Below, piece by piece: positions 17,848-25,513 of a DNA stretch of 64,000 bases. Below the pieces are notes generated by a model that worked only from the letters and a program-made list of their open reading frames with translations, was not told the origin of the DNA and did not search any database. The stretch lies in NCBI GenBank assembly GCA_947492995.1, contig CANLOU010000001.1, forward strand, positions 567,001 through 631,000. Reading direction: 5' to 3'. The position numbers were made by a program, and so were the translations under genes. Origin of the DNA: an uncultured Litoreibacter sp. (GTDB taxonomy: Bacteria > Pseudomonadota > Alphaproteobacteria > Rhodobacterales > Rhodobacteraceae). How positions within the stretch are numbered: position 1 is the stretch's first letter; the number at the start of each line of letters is the position of its first letter.

Positions 17848-18426
17848 ATGAATTATGAAGCGCAGGTGATCTTGCTCCGCCGTATCTCCGCCGGGATCAA
17901 GACCGAGAGCAACACCCTTCTGACCAAGGAATTGCCCAAGCCCGGGACCAACAGCTACCAGCAGCTGGCCAGCAAGATCGAAGGCTGGCACCGCTCGTTG
18001 ACCGGGCTGCAACGTGGGCTTGATGCCCAGCAGGGGCTGCTGAACAAAATGGAAGGCGGCATTCGCGGCGATTATTCGGCGCAGCAAAGCCACCACGACA
18101 AATCCGCCAACATCAAAGGCCTGCGCGACGCATGCGAGACCCTGCTGGAAGAGCTTATCGCGCTGCTCAACCGCCTCAACGGGCCAGAGCGTGACGGCAT
18201 CGCCATGGCCAACGCCCTGAAAGACGCGCTGAAAAACATCACCAAAGAGGGCGAGACGCTGGACGTGGTTCCGCAGGAGGCCGAACAGTTCCAGCAGGTC
18301 GTCGTCCGCGCCGCAGGCCCCGTAGAACAGCCGCAGGTCTACCGCCCCGGCATGGGGACGGGCATGATTACACTGGCGATTTTCTTGCTGGTGGCCGTCA
18401 AAAAGATGCTCGACAAGAACCGTTAG
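17848..18426 (+). CDS. Unknown tail-anchored helical protein
   Basis: A 192-residue protein that I do not recognise. It is mostly helix-forming and rich in Gln, Leu and charged residues. It has one strong hydrophobic stretch at the very C-terminus (about residues 170-184, MITLAIFLLVAV) followed by KKMLDKNR, so it should be anchored in the membrane by its tail with the bulk in the cytoplasm. A short Pro-rich linker (PVEQPQVYRPGMGTG) precedes the anchor. It starts at ATG 17848 after an AAGGA. Its 3' end overlaps the convergent LysR gene by four bases. Confidence 0.75.
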   Translation: MNYEAQVILLRRISAGIKTESNTLLTKELPKPGTNSYQQLASKIEGWHRSLTGLQRGLDAQQGLLNKMEGGIRGDYSAQQSHHDKSANIKGLRDACETLLEELIALLNRLNGPERDGIAMANALKDALKNITKEGETLDVVPQEAEQFQQVVVRAAGPVEQPQVYRPGMGTGMITLAIFLLVAVKKMLDKNR

Positions 18427-19304
18427 GCCAGACTTTCGGCCAGCAGGTCAAACACCAGCCGGATGCGTTTCGACGTGTGCAATTCGCGGTGGGCGACCAG
18501 CCAGACGGGGAACGGGATGGCAAGGTCTGGGAAGACCATCTCGACCTCCGGCACCAGATCGGCCGCCGCGCGGCTCATCGGGCCGATGCCCAGGCCCTGC
18601 CGTATCATCGCCCAGGCCGCCACCCCGTCGGCGGAGGCGTAGCGGATGTTCTTGCGGGTGATCGGCATGCCGTGCGCGTTCAGCAGCGCCACCATCCGGT
18701 CGTGATCGTCAAACCCCACGAAGTCGCAACGCGCAATGTCGTCCGCCGTTTTGGGCCAGCCGACGCGGTCCAGATAATCGCGGGTGGCATAGAGGTGCCC
18801 CGTCATCTCCCCCGCCAGTTTGGCGATCAGGTCGGGCTCGGTCGGGCGGGTGTGCCGGATGGCGATGTCGGCCTCCCGCCGCATCAGGTTCTGGATGGAG
18901 TTGCTGGACACCACCGTGACCTCGATCCCCGGCGCAATGTCGCGCAGCCGCTTGAGGATCGGCGGCAGGTGGTAGGCCGACATGATGTCGGTCGCGGTGA
19001 TCGCGACATGGCCGTCGATCTGGTCTGACTGCCCCGTTGCCGCCATCGAAAACCTGGCCGCCGCGTCGCCCATGGCCTGCACATGGGTCAGCACATCGCG
19101 CCCCGCCTCCGTCAGGATCAGGGACCGGCCCACGCGGTCAAAAAGCGCCACCCCAAGCGTGTCCTCAAGCGCCGCGACCTGCCGCCCGATGGTGGGCTGG
19201 GTCAAGCCAAGCGCACGGGAGGCGGCGGATAACGAGCCCTCCTGCGCGGTCGCCAGAAAGGCCCGCGCCTGGTTCCAGTCAAAGTTGATGGCCTGCCAAT
19301 TCAT
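18423..19304 (-). CDS. LysR-family transcriptional regulator
   Basis: A 293-residue regulator with a typical N-terminal helix-turn-helix (about residues 9-68: FLATAQEGSLSAASRALGLT, then TIGRQVAALEDTLGVALF) and a full-length substrate-binding domain. Full family length. It diverges from the methyltransferase gene at 19391 across 86 bases containing a dyad, which makes that gene its likely target. The effector is unknown. Confidence 0.93.
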   Translation of the reverse strand: MNWQAINFDWNQARAFLATAQEGSLSAASRALGLTQPTIGRQVAALEDTLGVALFDRVGRSLILTEAGRDVLTHVQAMGDAAARFSMAATGQSDQIDGHVAITATDIMSAYHLPPILKRLRDIAPGIEVTVVSSNSIQNLMRREADIAIRHTRPTEPDLIAKLAGEMTGHLYATRDYLDRVGWPKTADDIARCDFVGFDDHDRMVALLNAHGMPITRKNIRYASADGVAAWAMIRQGLGIGPMSRAAADLVPEVEMVFPDLAIPFPVWLVAHRELHTSKRIRLVFDLLAESLA

Positions 19305-19310
19305 GCATAT

Positions 19311-19336
19311 CCGTATAACAGATCGACGTATTTCGG
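19311..19336. promoter_or_regulatory. Possible LysR operator in the divergent spacer
   Basis: CCGTATA at 19311-19317 and TATTTCGG at 19329-19336 form an imperfect dyad separated by 11 bases, similar to the interrupted A/T-rich dyads bound by LysR proteins. It lies between the divergent LysR gene and the methyltransferase. The assignment rests on position and symmetry only. Confidence 0.3.
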
Positions 19337-19390
19337 CAATTCATAGCGTTTTTACGCATGAGTATGGTGGCGTCAGAAAGGACCCCCGCC

Positions 19391-20005
19391 ATGACCCAAG
19401 CCAGATTCTGGGACGGCATCGCCCCCAAATATGCCAAACAACCCATCAAAGACATGACCGCCTACGACCAAACGATGGACCGCGTGCGCGCGTATCTGAC
19501 GCCCGGCGACCACGTGGTGGAACTGGGCTGCGGCACCGGCGCGACCGCGCTTCTGCTGGCCCCGCACGCGGCCCATATCACCGGCACCGACATCTCGCCG
19601 GGCATGATCGCGCAGGCCAACGCGCGGCTGCAAGGCGGCGAAAACGTCCGCTTCCGCACCGGCGCGCCCGAGGACCTGTCGGACCTGCACGGCACCATGG
19701 ACATGGTCACCGCCTTCAACCTGATCCACTTGATCGAGAACACCGAGGCGCTGGTCGCCCAAGCCGCGAAGCTGCTGAAACCGGGCGGGCTGTTCATCAC
19801 CAAAACGCCGTGCCTGGCGCATTTCAACCGGGTACTGATGCTGGCGATCCCGGTGATGCAGTTCTTCGGCAAGGCGCCTTTTGTGAAGACCCTGTCGATC
19901 ACCGAGCTGGAAGCCGCCATCGCGCGGGATCATTTCGACATCATCGAGACCGGGTCCTACCCCGCCAAGCCGCCCAGCCGGTTCATCGTCGCCCGCAAGC
20001 GCTAG
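19391..20005 (+). CDS. Class I SAM-dependent methyltransferase
   Basis: A 204-residue protein with the S-adenosylmethionine-binding motif I VVELGCGTGATA (about residues 44-55), the acidic GTDISPGM loop and the DMVTAFNLIHLI motif. The overall pattern suggests a small-molecule methyltransferase. The ATG at 19391 has AAAGGA upstream; an in-frame ATG at 19358 is less likely. The last bases overlap the convergent RluA gene. The divergent LysR regulator may control it. Confidence 0.88.
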   Translation: MTQARFWDGIAPKYAKQPIKDMTAYDQTMDRVRAYLTPGDHVVELGCGTGATALLLAPHAAHITGTDISPGMIAQANARLQGGENVRFRTGAPEDLSDLHGTMDMVTAFNLIHLIENTEALVAQAAKLLKPGGLFITKTPCLAHFNRVLMLAIPVMQFFGKAPFVKTLSITELEAAIARDHFDIIETGSYPAKPPSRFIVARKR

Positions 20006-20646
20006 AACGGGGCCTTGGCCTTGAACTCCAACGCGCGGCCGCCCTCGGGGTGGCGTAGCTTCAGGCTTTCGGCGTGCAGCATCATGCGGGGGTAGTCCTG
20101 CGCGTTTTCGGAATAGAACGGGTCGCCCACAATCGGGTGGCCCAGCTGCTGCATATGCACCCGCAGCTGGTGCGACCGCCCCGTCTTGGGAAACAACCGC
20201 ATCCGCGTCTGGCCGTCCTTGACCGGCCCGCGCCGCCACTCAGTCAGGGCGGGTTTGCCGGTCTCGAAATTCACGTGCTGCAAGGGCCGGTTCGGCCAGT
20301 CCACGATCAGCGGCAGGTCGATGGTGCCGGACTTGTCGGCCACCGCGCCGTGCACCAGCGCGATGTAGGTTTTCTTCATGTGCCGCTTTTCAAACTGCAG
20401 CCCCAGATGGCGCTGCGCCGCCTTGGTCAGGGCGAAGACCATGACCCCCGACGTGTCACGGTCCAACCGGTGCACCAGCAGCGCGGTCGGGAACGCCGCC
20501 TGCACGCGGGAGATCAGGCAATCGGCCAGATGTTCGCCCTTGCCCGGAACCGACAACAGCCCATGCGGCTTGTTGACCAGCAGCAGCTCGGCATCCTCGT
20601 GCAGGACCTCCAGCGGGTCGGTGGGCGGGTTGTAGTCGCTGCTCAT
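20002..20646 (-). CDS. RluA-family pseudouridine synthase
   Basis: A 214-residue RNA pseudouridine synthase. The catalytic aspartate is D62 in HRLDRDTSG, followed by the family segments KTYIALVHG and TGRSHQLRVHMQQLGHPIVGD. It lacks an S4 domain, which is usual for the RluA/TruC branch that modifies rRNA or tRNA. The start codon overlaps the stop of the upstream rarD-like gene (ATGA), so the pair is translationally coupled. The frame is open upstream, antisense or out of frame to rarD, and is not protein there. Confidence 0.93.
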   Translation of the reverse strand: MSSDYNPPTDPLEVLHEDAELLLVNKPHGLLSVPGKGEHLADCLISRVQAAFPTALLVHRLDRDTSGVMVFALTKAAQRHLGLQFEKRHMKKTYIALVHGAVADKSGTIDLPLIVDWPNRPLQHVNFETGKPALTEWRRGPVKDGQTRMRLFPKTGRSHQLRVHMQQLGHPIVGDPFYSENAQDYPRMMLHAESLKLRHPEGGRALEFKAKAPF

Positions 20647-21527
20647 CCGCGCCCCCGCCACATGGACATGGAATACAGCACCAGCGCCGCCCAGATCATC
20701 GGGAAGGCGATGGCGCGGGCCTGGCCGAACGGCTCCCCGAACACGAAGACCGCCACCAGAAAGATCATCGTCGGCGCGATATATTGCATGATGGCGATGG
20801 TGGTCAGCCGCAGCCCCTTGGCGCCGTTGGCGTAGAGCATCAGCGGGATGGCGGTGACCACGCCGCAGCCCAACAACAGCCATGTATCGCTGCCAAAATG
20901 GCCCGCGCCGGTGCCGCCTAGATAGGCCCAGTACCCCAAGGCGGGAATGGCGAGGATCAGCACCTCCAGCAGGAAGCCCTGATTTGGGCCGATGGGCAGC
21001 GATTTCTTGAAGAAGGCGTAGAACCCCCATGTCACCGTCAGCCCAAGCGCCGCCAGTGGCAGCCGGCCCGCATCCAGCGTCAGCACCACCACCGCCGCAA
21101 AGGCCAGCGCCACCGCCGCCCATTGCATGGGTTTCAGCCGCTCGCCCAGCAACGCAAAGCCCAGAAAGACCGAGAAAATCGGGTTGATGTAATAGCCCAG
21201 CGCCGCCTCCAACGCGTTGCCGGATGTGATGGACCAGACGTAAATGCCCCAGTTGACCGACACCAGCCCCGCCGTCAGGCAGCCCATCGCCAACGTCCGC
21301 GGCGTCATAAGCGCGGTCTTGATGTCGCCGGTGCGGCTCAGAAGGATCAGCACCAGCCCCGCAATGGGGATTGACCAGATGACGCGATGCGCGACCACCT
21401 CCACCGCCGGAATATGGCTGACCAGCTTCATGTAAAGCGGCAGCACCCCCCAAAGCAGGTAGGCCGACAGCGCGAAGCCGAAGCCCGCCAATGTGTCGCC
21501 ATTTCCCTGTGATCCGCTTTGCCCCAT
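20643..21527 (-). CDS. rarD: RarD-type EamA-family transporter
   Basis: A 294-residue inner-membrane protein with about ten hydrophobic helices and the drug/metabolite transporter repeat. RarD-specific landmarks include AYLLWGVLPLYMKL, HRVIWSIP, the VNWGIYVWSI segment, LGYYINPIF and the second-half YIAPTMIFLVAVFVFGE. RarD is predicted to export small molecules; its substrate is not established. Coupled by ATGA to the RluA gene. Confidence 0.9.
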   Translation of the reverse strand: MGQSGSQGNGDTLAGFGFALSAYLLWGVLPLYMKLVSHIPAVEVVAHRVIWSIPIAGLVLILLSRTGDIKTALMTPRTLAMGCLTAGLVSVNWGIYVWSITSGNALEAALGYYINPIFSVFLGFALLGERLKPMQWAAVALAFAAVVVLTLDAGRLPLAALGLTVTWGFYAFFKKSLPIGPNQGFLLEVLILAIPALGYWAYLGGTGAGHFGSDTWLLLGCGVVTAIPLMLYANGAKGLRLTTIAIMQYIAPTMIFLVAVFVFGEPFGQARAIAFPMIWAALVLYSMSMWRGRG

Positions 21528-21568
21528 GCCAGCGTTTGACCACTACATCCGCAAAGACGCAAGCACAG

Positions 21569-21635
21569 CTTCATCTTGGCAAAAATACCTCGGGGTGCGG
21601 GGCAGAGCCCCGCGTGTCGACGAGGCGCAGCCTCG
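21569..21635. repeat. Intergenic repeat with two compact hairpins
   Basis: A motif CTTCATCTTGGCAAAAATAC (21569-21588), followed by CTCGGGG, then two perfect hairpins: GCGGGGC/GCCCCGC at 21597-21603 and 21607-21613, and CGAGGC/GCCTCG at 21621-21626 and 21630-21635. Read on the minus strand it lies right after the stop of the 21645 gene, with hairpins then a T-rich stretch, so it can end that operon. From memory the reverse form GGTATTTTTGCCAAGATGAA is a frequent dispersed intergenic sequence in Rhodobacteraceae. Confidence 0.6.
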
Positions 21636-21644
21636 GCGAAACCC

Positions 21645-24092
21645 CTAGACCTTCACCCGCTCCGAGGTCGGATCATAAAACGGCTTGGACGAAACCTCCG
21701 CCTTCACCATCCGGCCCGCGACATCGATCTCGTAGTCATCCGCCAGCACGTCCGCCAGTTTCTCGCCCGGGCATTGGATGTAGCCCATGCCCATCGCCGC
21801 CCCTTCCGCGTGGCCATAGGCGCCCGATGTCAGATAGCCCGCCAGCGCACCGTTCCGGAACACGGGTTCCGCGTGGTACAGCAGCGGCTCGGGGTCCTTC
21901 AGCTTGAATTGCAGCAGCCGCATTTGCAGCCCCTCGTCCTGCTTTTTCAGGATCGCGTCGCGGCCCATATAGTCCGCCTTGTCCTTCTTGACGGCGAAGC
22001 CGAGCCCGGCCTCCATCACGTGGTCCTCCGACGTGATGTCATGGCCGAAATGCCTGAAGCCCTTCTCCATCCGGCAGGTGTCCATCATGTGCATGCCGCA
22101 TAGCCGCATGCCGAAATCGAACCCGGCCTCCGCCAGCGTCTCGAACACATGGCCCGCCATGTCGGAGGAGACGTAGACCTCCCAGCCTAGCTCCCCCACA
22201 TAGGTCACGCGGTGGACGCGGGCCAGCCCCATGCCGATCTCGATCTGTTGGGCGGTGCCGAACGGGTTGGCGTCGTTGGTGAAGTCGTTCGGGCTGACCG
22301 CCTGCAACAGTTCCCGCGACCGGGGCCCCATGACCGCCAGCACACCTTCGGCGGCCGTGGTGTCGGTGATGACCACGTCGAAATCCTTCGCCCGCGCCAC
22401 GCGTTCCATCCATGTCTGGTCCGCCAGCCGCGTCGCCGCCGGGGTCACCACCAGATAGTCAAACTCGGACATGCGGGTGACGGTCACATCCGCCTCGATC
22501 CCCGCTTTCGAATTCAGAAACTGGGTGTAGACGATCTTGCCGGTGTCGACGGAATAGTTGCCGCCGCCCACGTAATTCATGAACGCCTCCGCGTCGCGCC
22601 CTGCGACCCGGATTTTGCCGAAAGACGACATGTCATACATGCCCACATTCTGGCGCACCGCCATGTGTTCCTCGCGCACGTTGTCGAAGAAGTTCTGGCG
22701 CTGCCAGCTGTACTGATACTCCGCCTCCTGGTTCTCGCGGGCAAACCAGTTGGCGCGTTCCCAGCCCGCCAGCTCGCCCATCACCGCGCCACGCTCCATC
22801 AGGTGGTGATGAAACGGGGTGCGCCGCACCCCGCGCGCGGTTTTCTTTTGCAGGTAGGGAAAGTGGTCGGCATAGAGCAGCCCCAGCGTTTCCTTGGAGC
22901 GCTCGAACAGATAGGTCTTGTTGCCCTGAAACGGCTGCATCCGGCTGATATCCACGTCGCCCAGATCGAACGGCTTCTCGCCCGCGTCCATCCATTGCGC
23001 CAAGGCCTGACCGGCCCCGCCCGCAGATTGGATACCGATGGAATTGAAGCCCGCCGCAACCCAGAAATTGTCCAATTCAGGGGCTAACCCAAGGTGATAC
23101 GCGTCGTCCGGCGTGAAGCTTTCCGGCCCGTTGAAGAACGTGTGGATGCCAGCCTCGGCCAGCATCGGCATGCGTTCCACGGCGGCCTCAAGGATCGGCT
23201 CGAAATGGTCGAAATCCTCGGGCAGTTGGTCGAATTCGAAATCCTTGGGAATGTCCAATGTCCACGGTTTTGACACCGGCTCAAACGCGCCCAGCAGCAT
23301 TTTGCCCGCGTCTTCCTTGTAATAGGCGCACTCATCAGGCACCCGCAGCACCGGCATTTGGGTCAGGCCGGGCACGCTTTCGGTGACGATGTAGAAATGC
23401 TCGCAGGAATGCAGCGGCACGTTGACGCCCGCCATCTTGCCCACGCCGTGGCCCCACATGCCGCCGCAGTTGACGACATGGTCGCAGGCAATCTCGCCCA
23501 CCTCGCCGTCCTTGTCTTCCCATGTCACGCCGGTGACGCGGCGGCCTTCCTTCCGGATGGCGGTGACCAGATAGCCTTCCTTCACCAGCGCACCGTTCTG
23601 GCGCGCGCCCTTGGCCAGAGCCTGCGCGATGTTGGCCGGATCGCCCTGCCCGTCCAGCGGCAGGTAGACCCCGCCCACCACGCCGTCGATGTTGAGATGC
23701 TCGTAGCGTTTCTTCACCTCGTCGGGGGAGATCGGCTCCGCCTCCACCCCGAAGCTGCGCGCCATCGCGGCTTGGCGGCTGATCTCTTCCTGCCGCTCCT
23801 CGGTCAGGGCGACGGTGATCGACCCGCACCGCTTGAAGCCGGTTTCAACGCCGGTTTCCGTCGCCAGATCGCCGTAAAGCTCCTGGCTATACTTCGCCAG
23901 CTTCGTCATGTTCTTGGTGGCGCGCAGCTGCGCGATGAGGCCTGCGGCGTGCCATGTGGTGCCCGATGTCAGCTGCTTGCGTTCCAGCAAGACGATGTCT
24001 TTCCAGCCCTGCTTGGCCAGATGGTAGGCGACCGAGCACCCAATAACCCCACCGCCAATGATGACGACGCGCACTTTCGTGGGAAGGCTCAT
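21645..24092 (-). CDS. FAD-dependent oxidoreductase/GcvT fusion, dimethylglycine or sarcosine dehydrogenase-like (copy 2)
   Basis: An 815-residue protein. The N-terminal half is a DAO-type flavoprotein with VVIIGGGVIGCSVAYHLA and TTWHAAG, where H48 corresponds to the histidine that binds FAD covalently in dimethylglycine dehydrogenase. The C-terminal half is a GcvT-like tetrahydrofolate-binding domain (SSFGKIRVAGRDAEAFMNYV, then LGWEVYVSSDMAG). Such fusions oxidise N-methyl groups of dimethylglycine, sarcosine or related amines and pass the one-carbon unit to tetrahydrofolate. It starts at 24092 by ATGA overlap with the PNPOx-like gene and is the last gene of the operon. The exact substrate is not resolved. 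Confidence 0.9.
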   Translation of the reverse strand: MSLPTKVRVVIIGGGVIGCSVAYHLAKQGWKDIVLLERKQLTSGTTWHAAGLIAQLRATKNMTKLAKYSQELYGDLATETGVETGFKRCGSITVALTEERQEEISRQAAMARSFGVEAEPISPDEVKKRYEHLNIDGVVGGVYLPLDGQGDPANIAQALAKGARQNGALVKEGYLVTAIRKEGRRVTGVTWEDKDGEVGEIACDHVVNCGGMWGHGVGKMAGVNVPLHSCEHFYIVTESVPGLTQMPVLRVPDECAYYKEDAGKMLLGAFEPVSKPWTLDIPKDFEFDQLPEDFDHFEPILEAAVERMPMLAEAGIHTFFNGPESFTPDDAYHLGLAPELDNFWVAAGFNSIGIQSAGGAGQALAQWMDAGEKPFDLGDVDISRMQPFQGNKTYLFERSKETLGLLYADHFPYLQKKTARGVRRTPFHHHLMERGAVMGELAGWERANWFARENQEAEYQYSWQRQNFFDNVREEHMAVRQNVGMYDMSSFGKIRVAGRDAEAFMNYVGGGNYSVDTGKIVYTQFLNSKAGIEADVTVTRMSEFDYLVVTPAATRLADQTWMERVARAKDFDVVITDTTAAEGVLAVMGPRSRELLQAVSPNDFTNDANPFGTAQQIEIGMGLARVHRVTYVGELGWEVYVSSDMAGHVFETLAEAGFDFGMRLCGMHMMDTCRMEKGFRHFGHDITSEDHVMEAGLGFAVKKDKADYMGRDAILKKQDEGLQMRLLQFKLKDPEPLLYHAEPVFRNGALAGYLTSGAYGHAEGAAMGMGYIQCPGEKLADVLADDYEIDVAGRMVKAEVSSKPFYDPTSERVKV

Positions 24093-24544
24093 GGGTACAT
24101 CTCCGAGAATTTGACCTTCCAAAGGGCGATCATCTCGTCCTCCGTCGCGCCAGTGTCATAGGGGGGCGTCGTCAGCGGCTTCACCTCTGAGACGTCAATT
24201 TTTACGATCAGGTTCATGCGGTCACACAGCGCCCCCCACAGGTCCTGAAACTGTGGGTAAAGCGCGTCGAATTCCGCCGTGTCGCGGCGCACCATTTTGG
24301 CCTGCCCGCGCAGCCGCGCACCCTTGCGGGTGAAGGCGTCGACGAAATTGATTTCGCATTCGGGATTGTGGGTCAGGTTGGTGACCGTCTGCGGCGACCG
24401 GATTTCGCCGAAGGCGATGGTCGTGTCATTGACCACCAGAAACGTGCCCTTGGGCGACACCGCAGGCCGCCCGCCGGGGGTGACGGTCGCGATATGGCCC
24501 AGACGCCACCGCGTGATGAGGTCCTGCACCGACGGCGGGATCAT
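24089..24544 (-). CDS. Pyridoxamine-5'-phosphate-oxidase-like flavoprotein
   Basis: A 151-residue split-barrel protein of the PNPOx-like superfamily, which binds FMN or a related cofactor. The pattern LGHIATVTPGGRPAVSPKGTFLV followed by TIAFGEIRSPQTVTNL and ARLRGQAKMV is typical of small members that are not true PdxH enzymes. Its start and stop both overlap neighbouring genes by ATGA, so it is locked into the operon. It may handle a flavin or act on a pathway intermediate; the reaction is unknown. The key motif stays below 20 residues in each segment and the family call is based on these alone. Confidence 0.8.
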   Translation of the reverse strand: MIPPSVQDLITRWRLGHIATVTPGGRPAVSPKGTFLVVNDTTIAFGEIRSPQTVTNLTHNPECEINFVDAFTRKGARLRGQAKMVRRDTAEFDALYPQFQDLWGALCDRMNLIVKIDVSEVKPLTTPPYDTGATEDEMIALWKVKFSEMYP

Positions 24545-25413
24545 GCCCCGAACCTCCGGCTCAGTTCCGCGATATGGGCAGGCCCAACCTCGCAGCATCC
24601 GCCCACAATCTGCGCCCCCGCATCGACCCAGCGCTGCGCGTGGTCGGCATAGGCGTCGGGGCCAAGGTCACTCCGCGCCGTCAGCACATCCACCGTCGCG
24701 CCAATGTGGTCAAAGCTGTCGGCAATTGACGTGAACCCGTTGGCGTAGGCCCCGATCAACGGGCCGCAGCCCGCGATGATCGGGATCGCTTTGCTGACCG
24801 CTTCAGGCTTGGAGCAGTTGACCAGCAACGCCTCCGGCTGGAACTCGGCGATCAGCGGCAGCAGGTCGCTCAACGGCTCGCCGGACCGCAGCTTGCTGCC
24901 GTCATTGTCGTCAACAGAGACTGCCACCCAAACGGGCTTGCCCGTGGTGCCGGCCCCCATCAACCCGCCCCGCGCCTGATCGACGGAGGACATGGTCTCC
25001 AGCAGATGCATATCGACATAGGGCAGCTGGTAGGCGCACAGCTCGGCATAGACCTCCGCCGCCTCCGCGGCGGGCGGGGCCTTGTCGGGCTGGTAGGAAA
25101 AGCCCAACGGCCCCAGACCGCCCGCCACCAGCCCCGCGCCATGGGCGTCGCGGGCGTCGCAGGCCAGTTGGCAGGACAGCTCCGTCAGCTCTTGCAGCTG
25201 ATGCTCCAGCCCGCGGGTGGCCAGCCGGTCGGGCAGCACGTTGTACCCGTTGGTCGTGGCAATCTGCGCCCCGGCGGCAAAGAAGTCGTCATGCACCGCC
25301 CGCACCAGGTCGGGCCGGTCAATCATCACCCGCGCCGACCACAGGCCGGTGGCCTTGCCGACCCGCGCAATCAGCTCCTGGCCCATGCCGCCGTCAAGAA
25401 TGGTCACACTCAT
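24541..25413 (-). CDS. Homocysteine S-methyltransferase-family protein
   Basis: A 290-residue TIM-barrel protein of the betaine-homocysteine/homocysteine S-methyltransferase family. It keeps the N-terminal LDGGMGQEL motif and all three zinc-binding cysteines: C200 in LVNCSKP and C273/C274 in GGCCEVG. Such enzymes transfer a methyl group from a betaine, S-methylmethionine or similar donor to homocysteine to give methionine. Between two dehydrogenases for N-methylated amines, glycine betaine is an attractive donor, since the product dimethylglycine would feed the flanking enzymes, but this is inference. The ATG at 25413 is the first Met before the family motif. Confidence 0.88.
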   Translation of the reverse strand: MSVTILDGGMGQELIARVGKATGLWSARVMIDRPDLVRAVHDDFFAAGAQIATTNGYNVLPDRLATRGLEHQLQELTELSCQLACDARDAHGAGLVAGGLGPLGFSYQPDKAPPAAEAAEVYAELCAYQLPYVDMHLLETMSSVDQARGGLMGAGTTGKPVWVAVSVDDNDGSKLRSGEPLSDLLPLIAEFQPEALLVNCSKPEAVSKAIPIIAGCGPLIGAYANGFTSIADSFDHIGATVDVLTARSDLGPDAYADHAQRWVDAGAQIVGGCCEVGPAHIAELSRRFGA

Positions 25414-25425
25414 GCGCGCACCCAA

Positions 25426-25490
25426 GCGCCGCGCAGCGGCGCCCCCGTAGGTGACATGCGCAGCATGGAGGGGAGGCGGGAGGGCCCGCC
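25426..25490. repeat. Two GC hairpins inside the operon spacer
   Basis: GCGCCGC at 25426-25432 pairs with GCGGCGC at 25436-25442, and GGCGGG at 25475-25480 pairs with CCCGCC at 25485-25490. They lie in the only sizeable gap (100 bases) of the minus-strand operon. With no T-tract they more likely stabilise or process the mRNA than terminate it. Confidence 0.45.
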
Positions 25491-25513
25491 CTCGGTCAAA
25501 TGCGAAACCCCGG

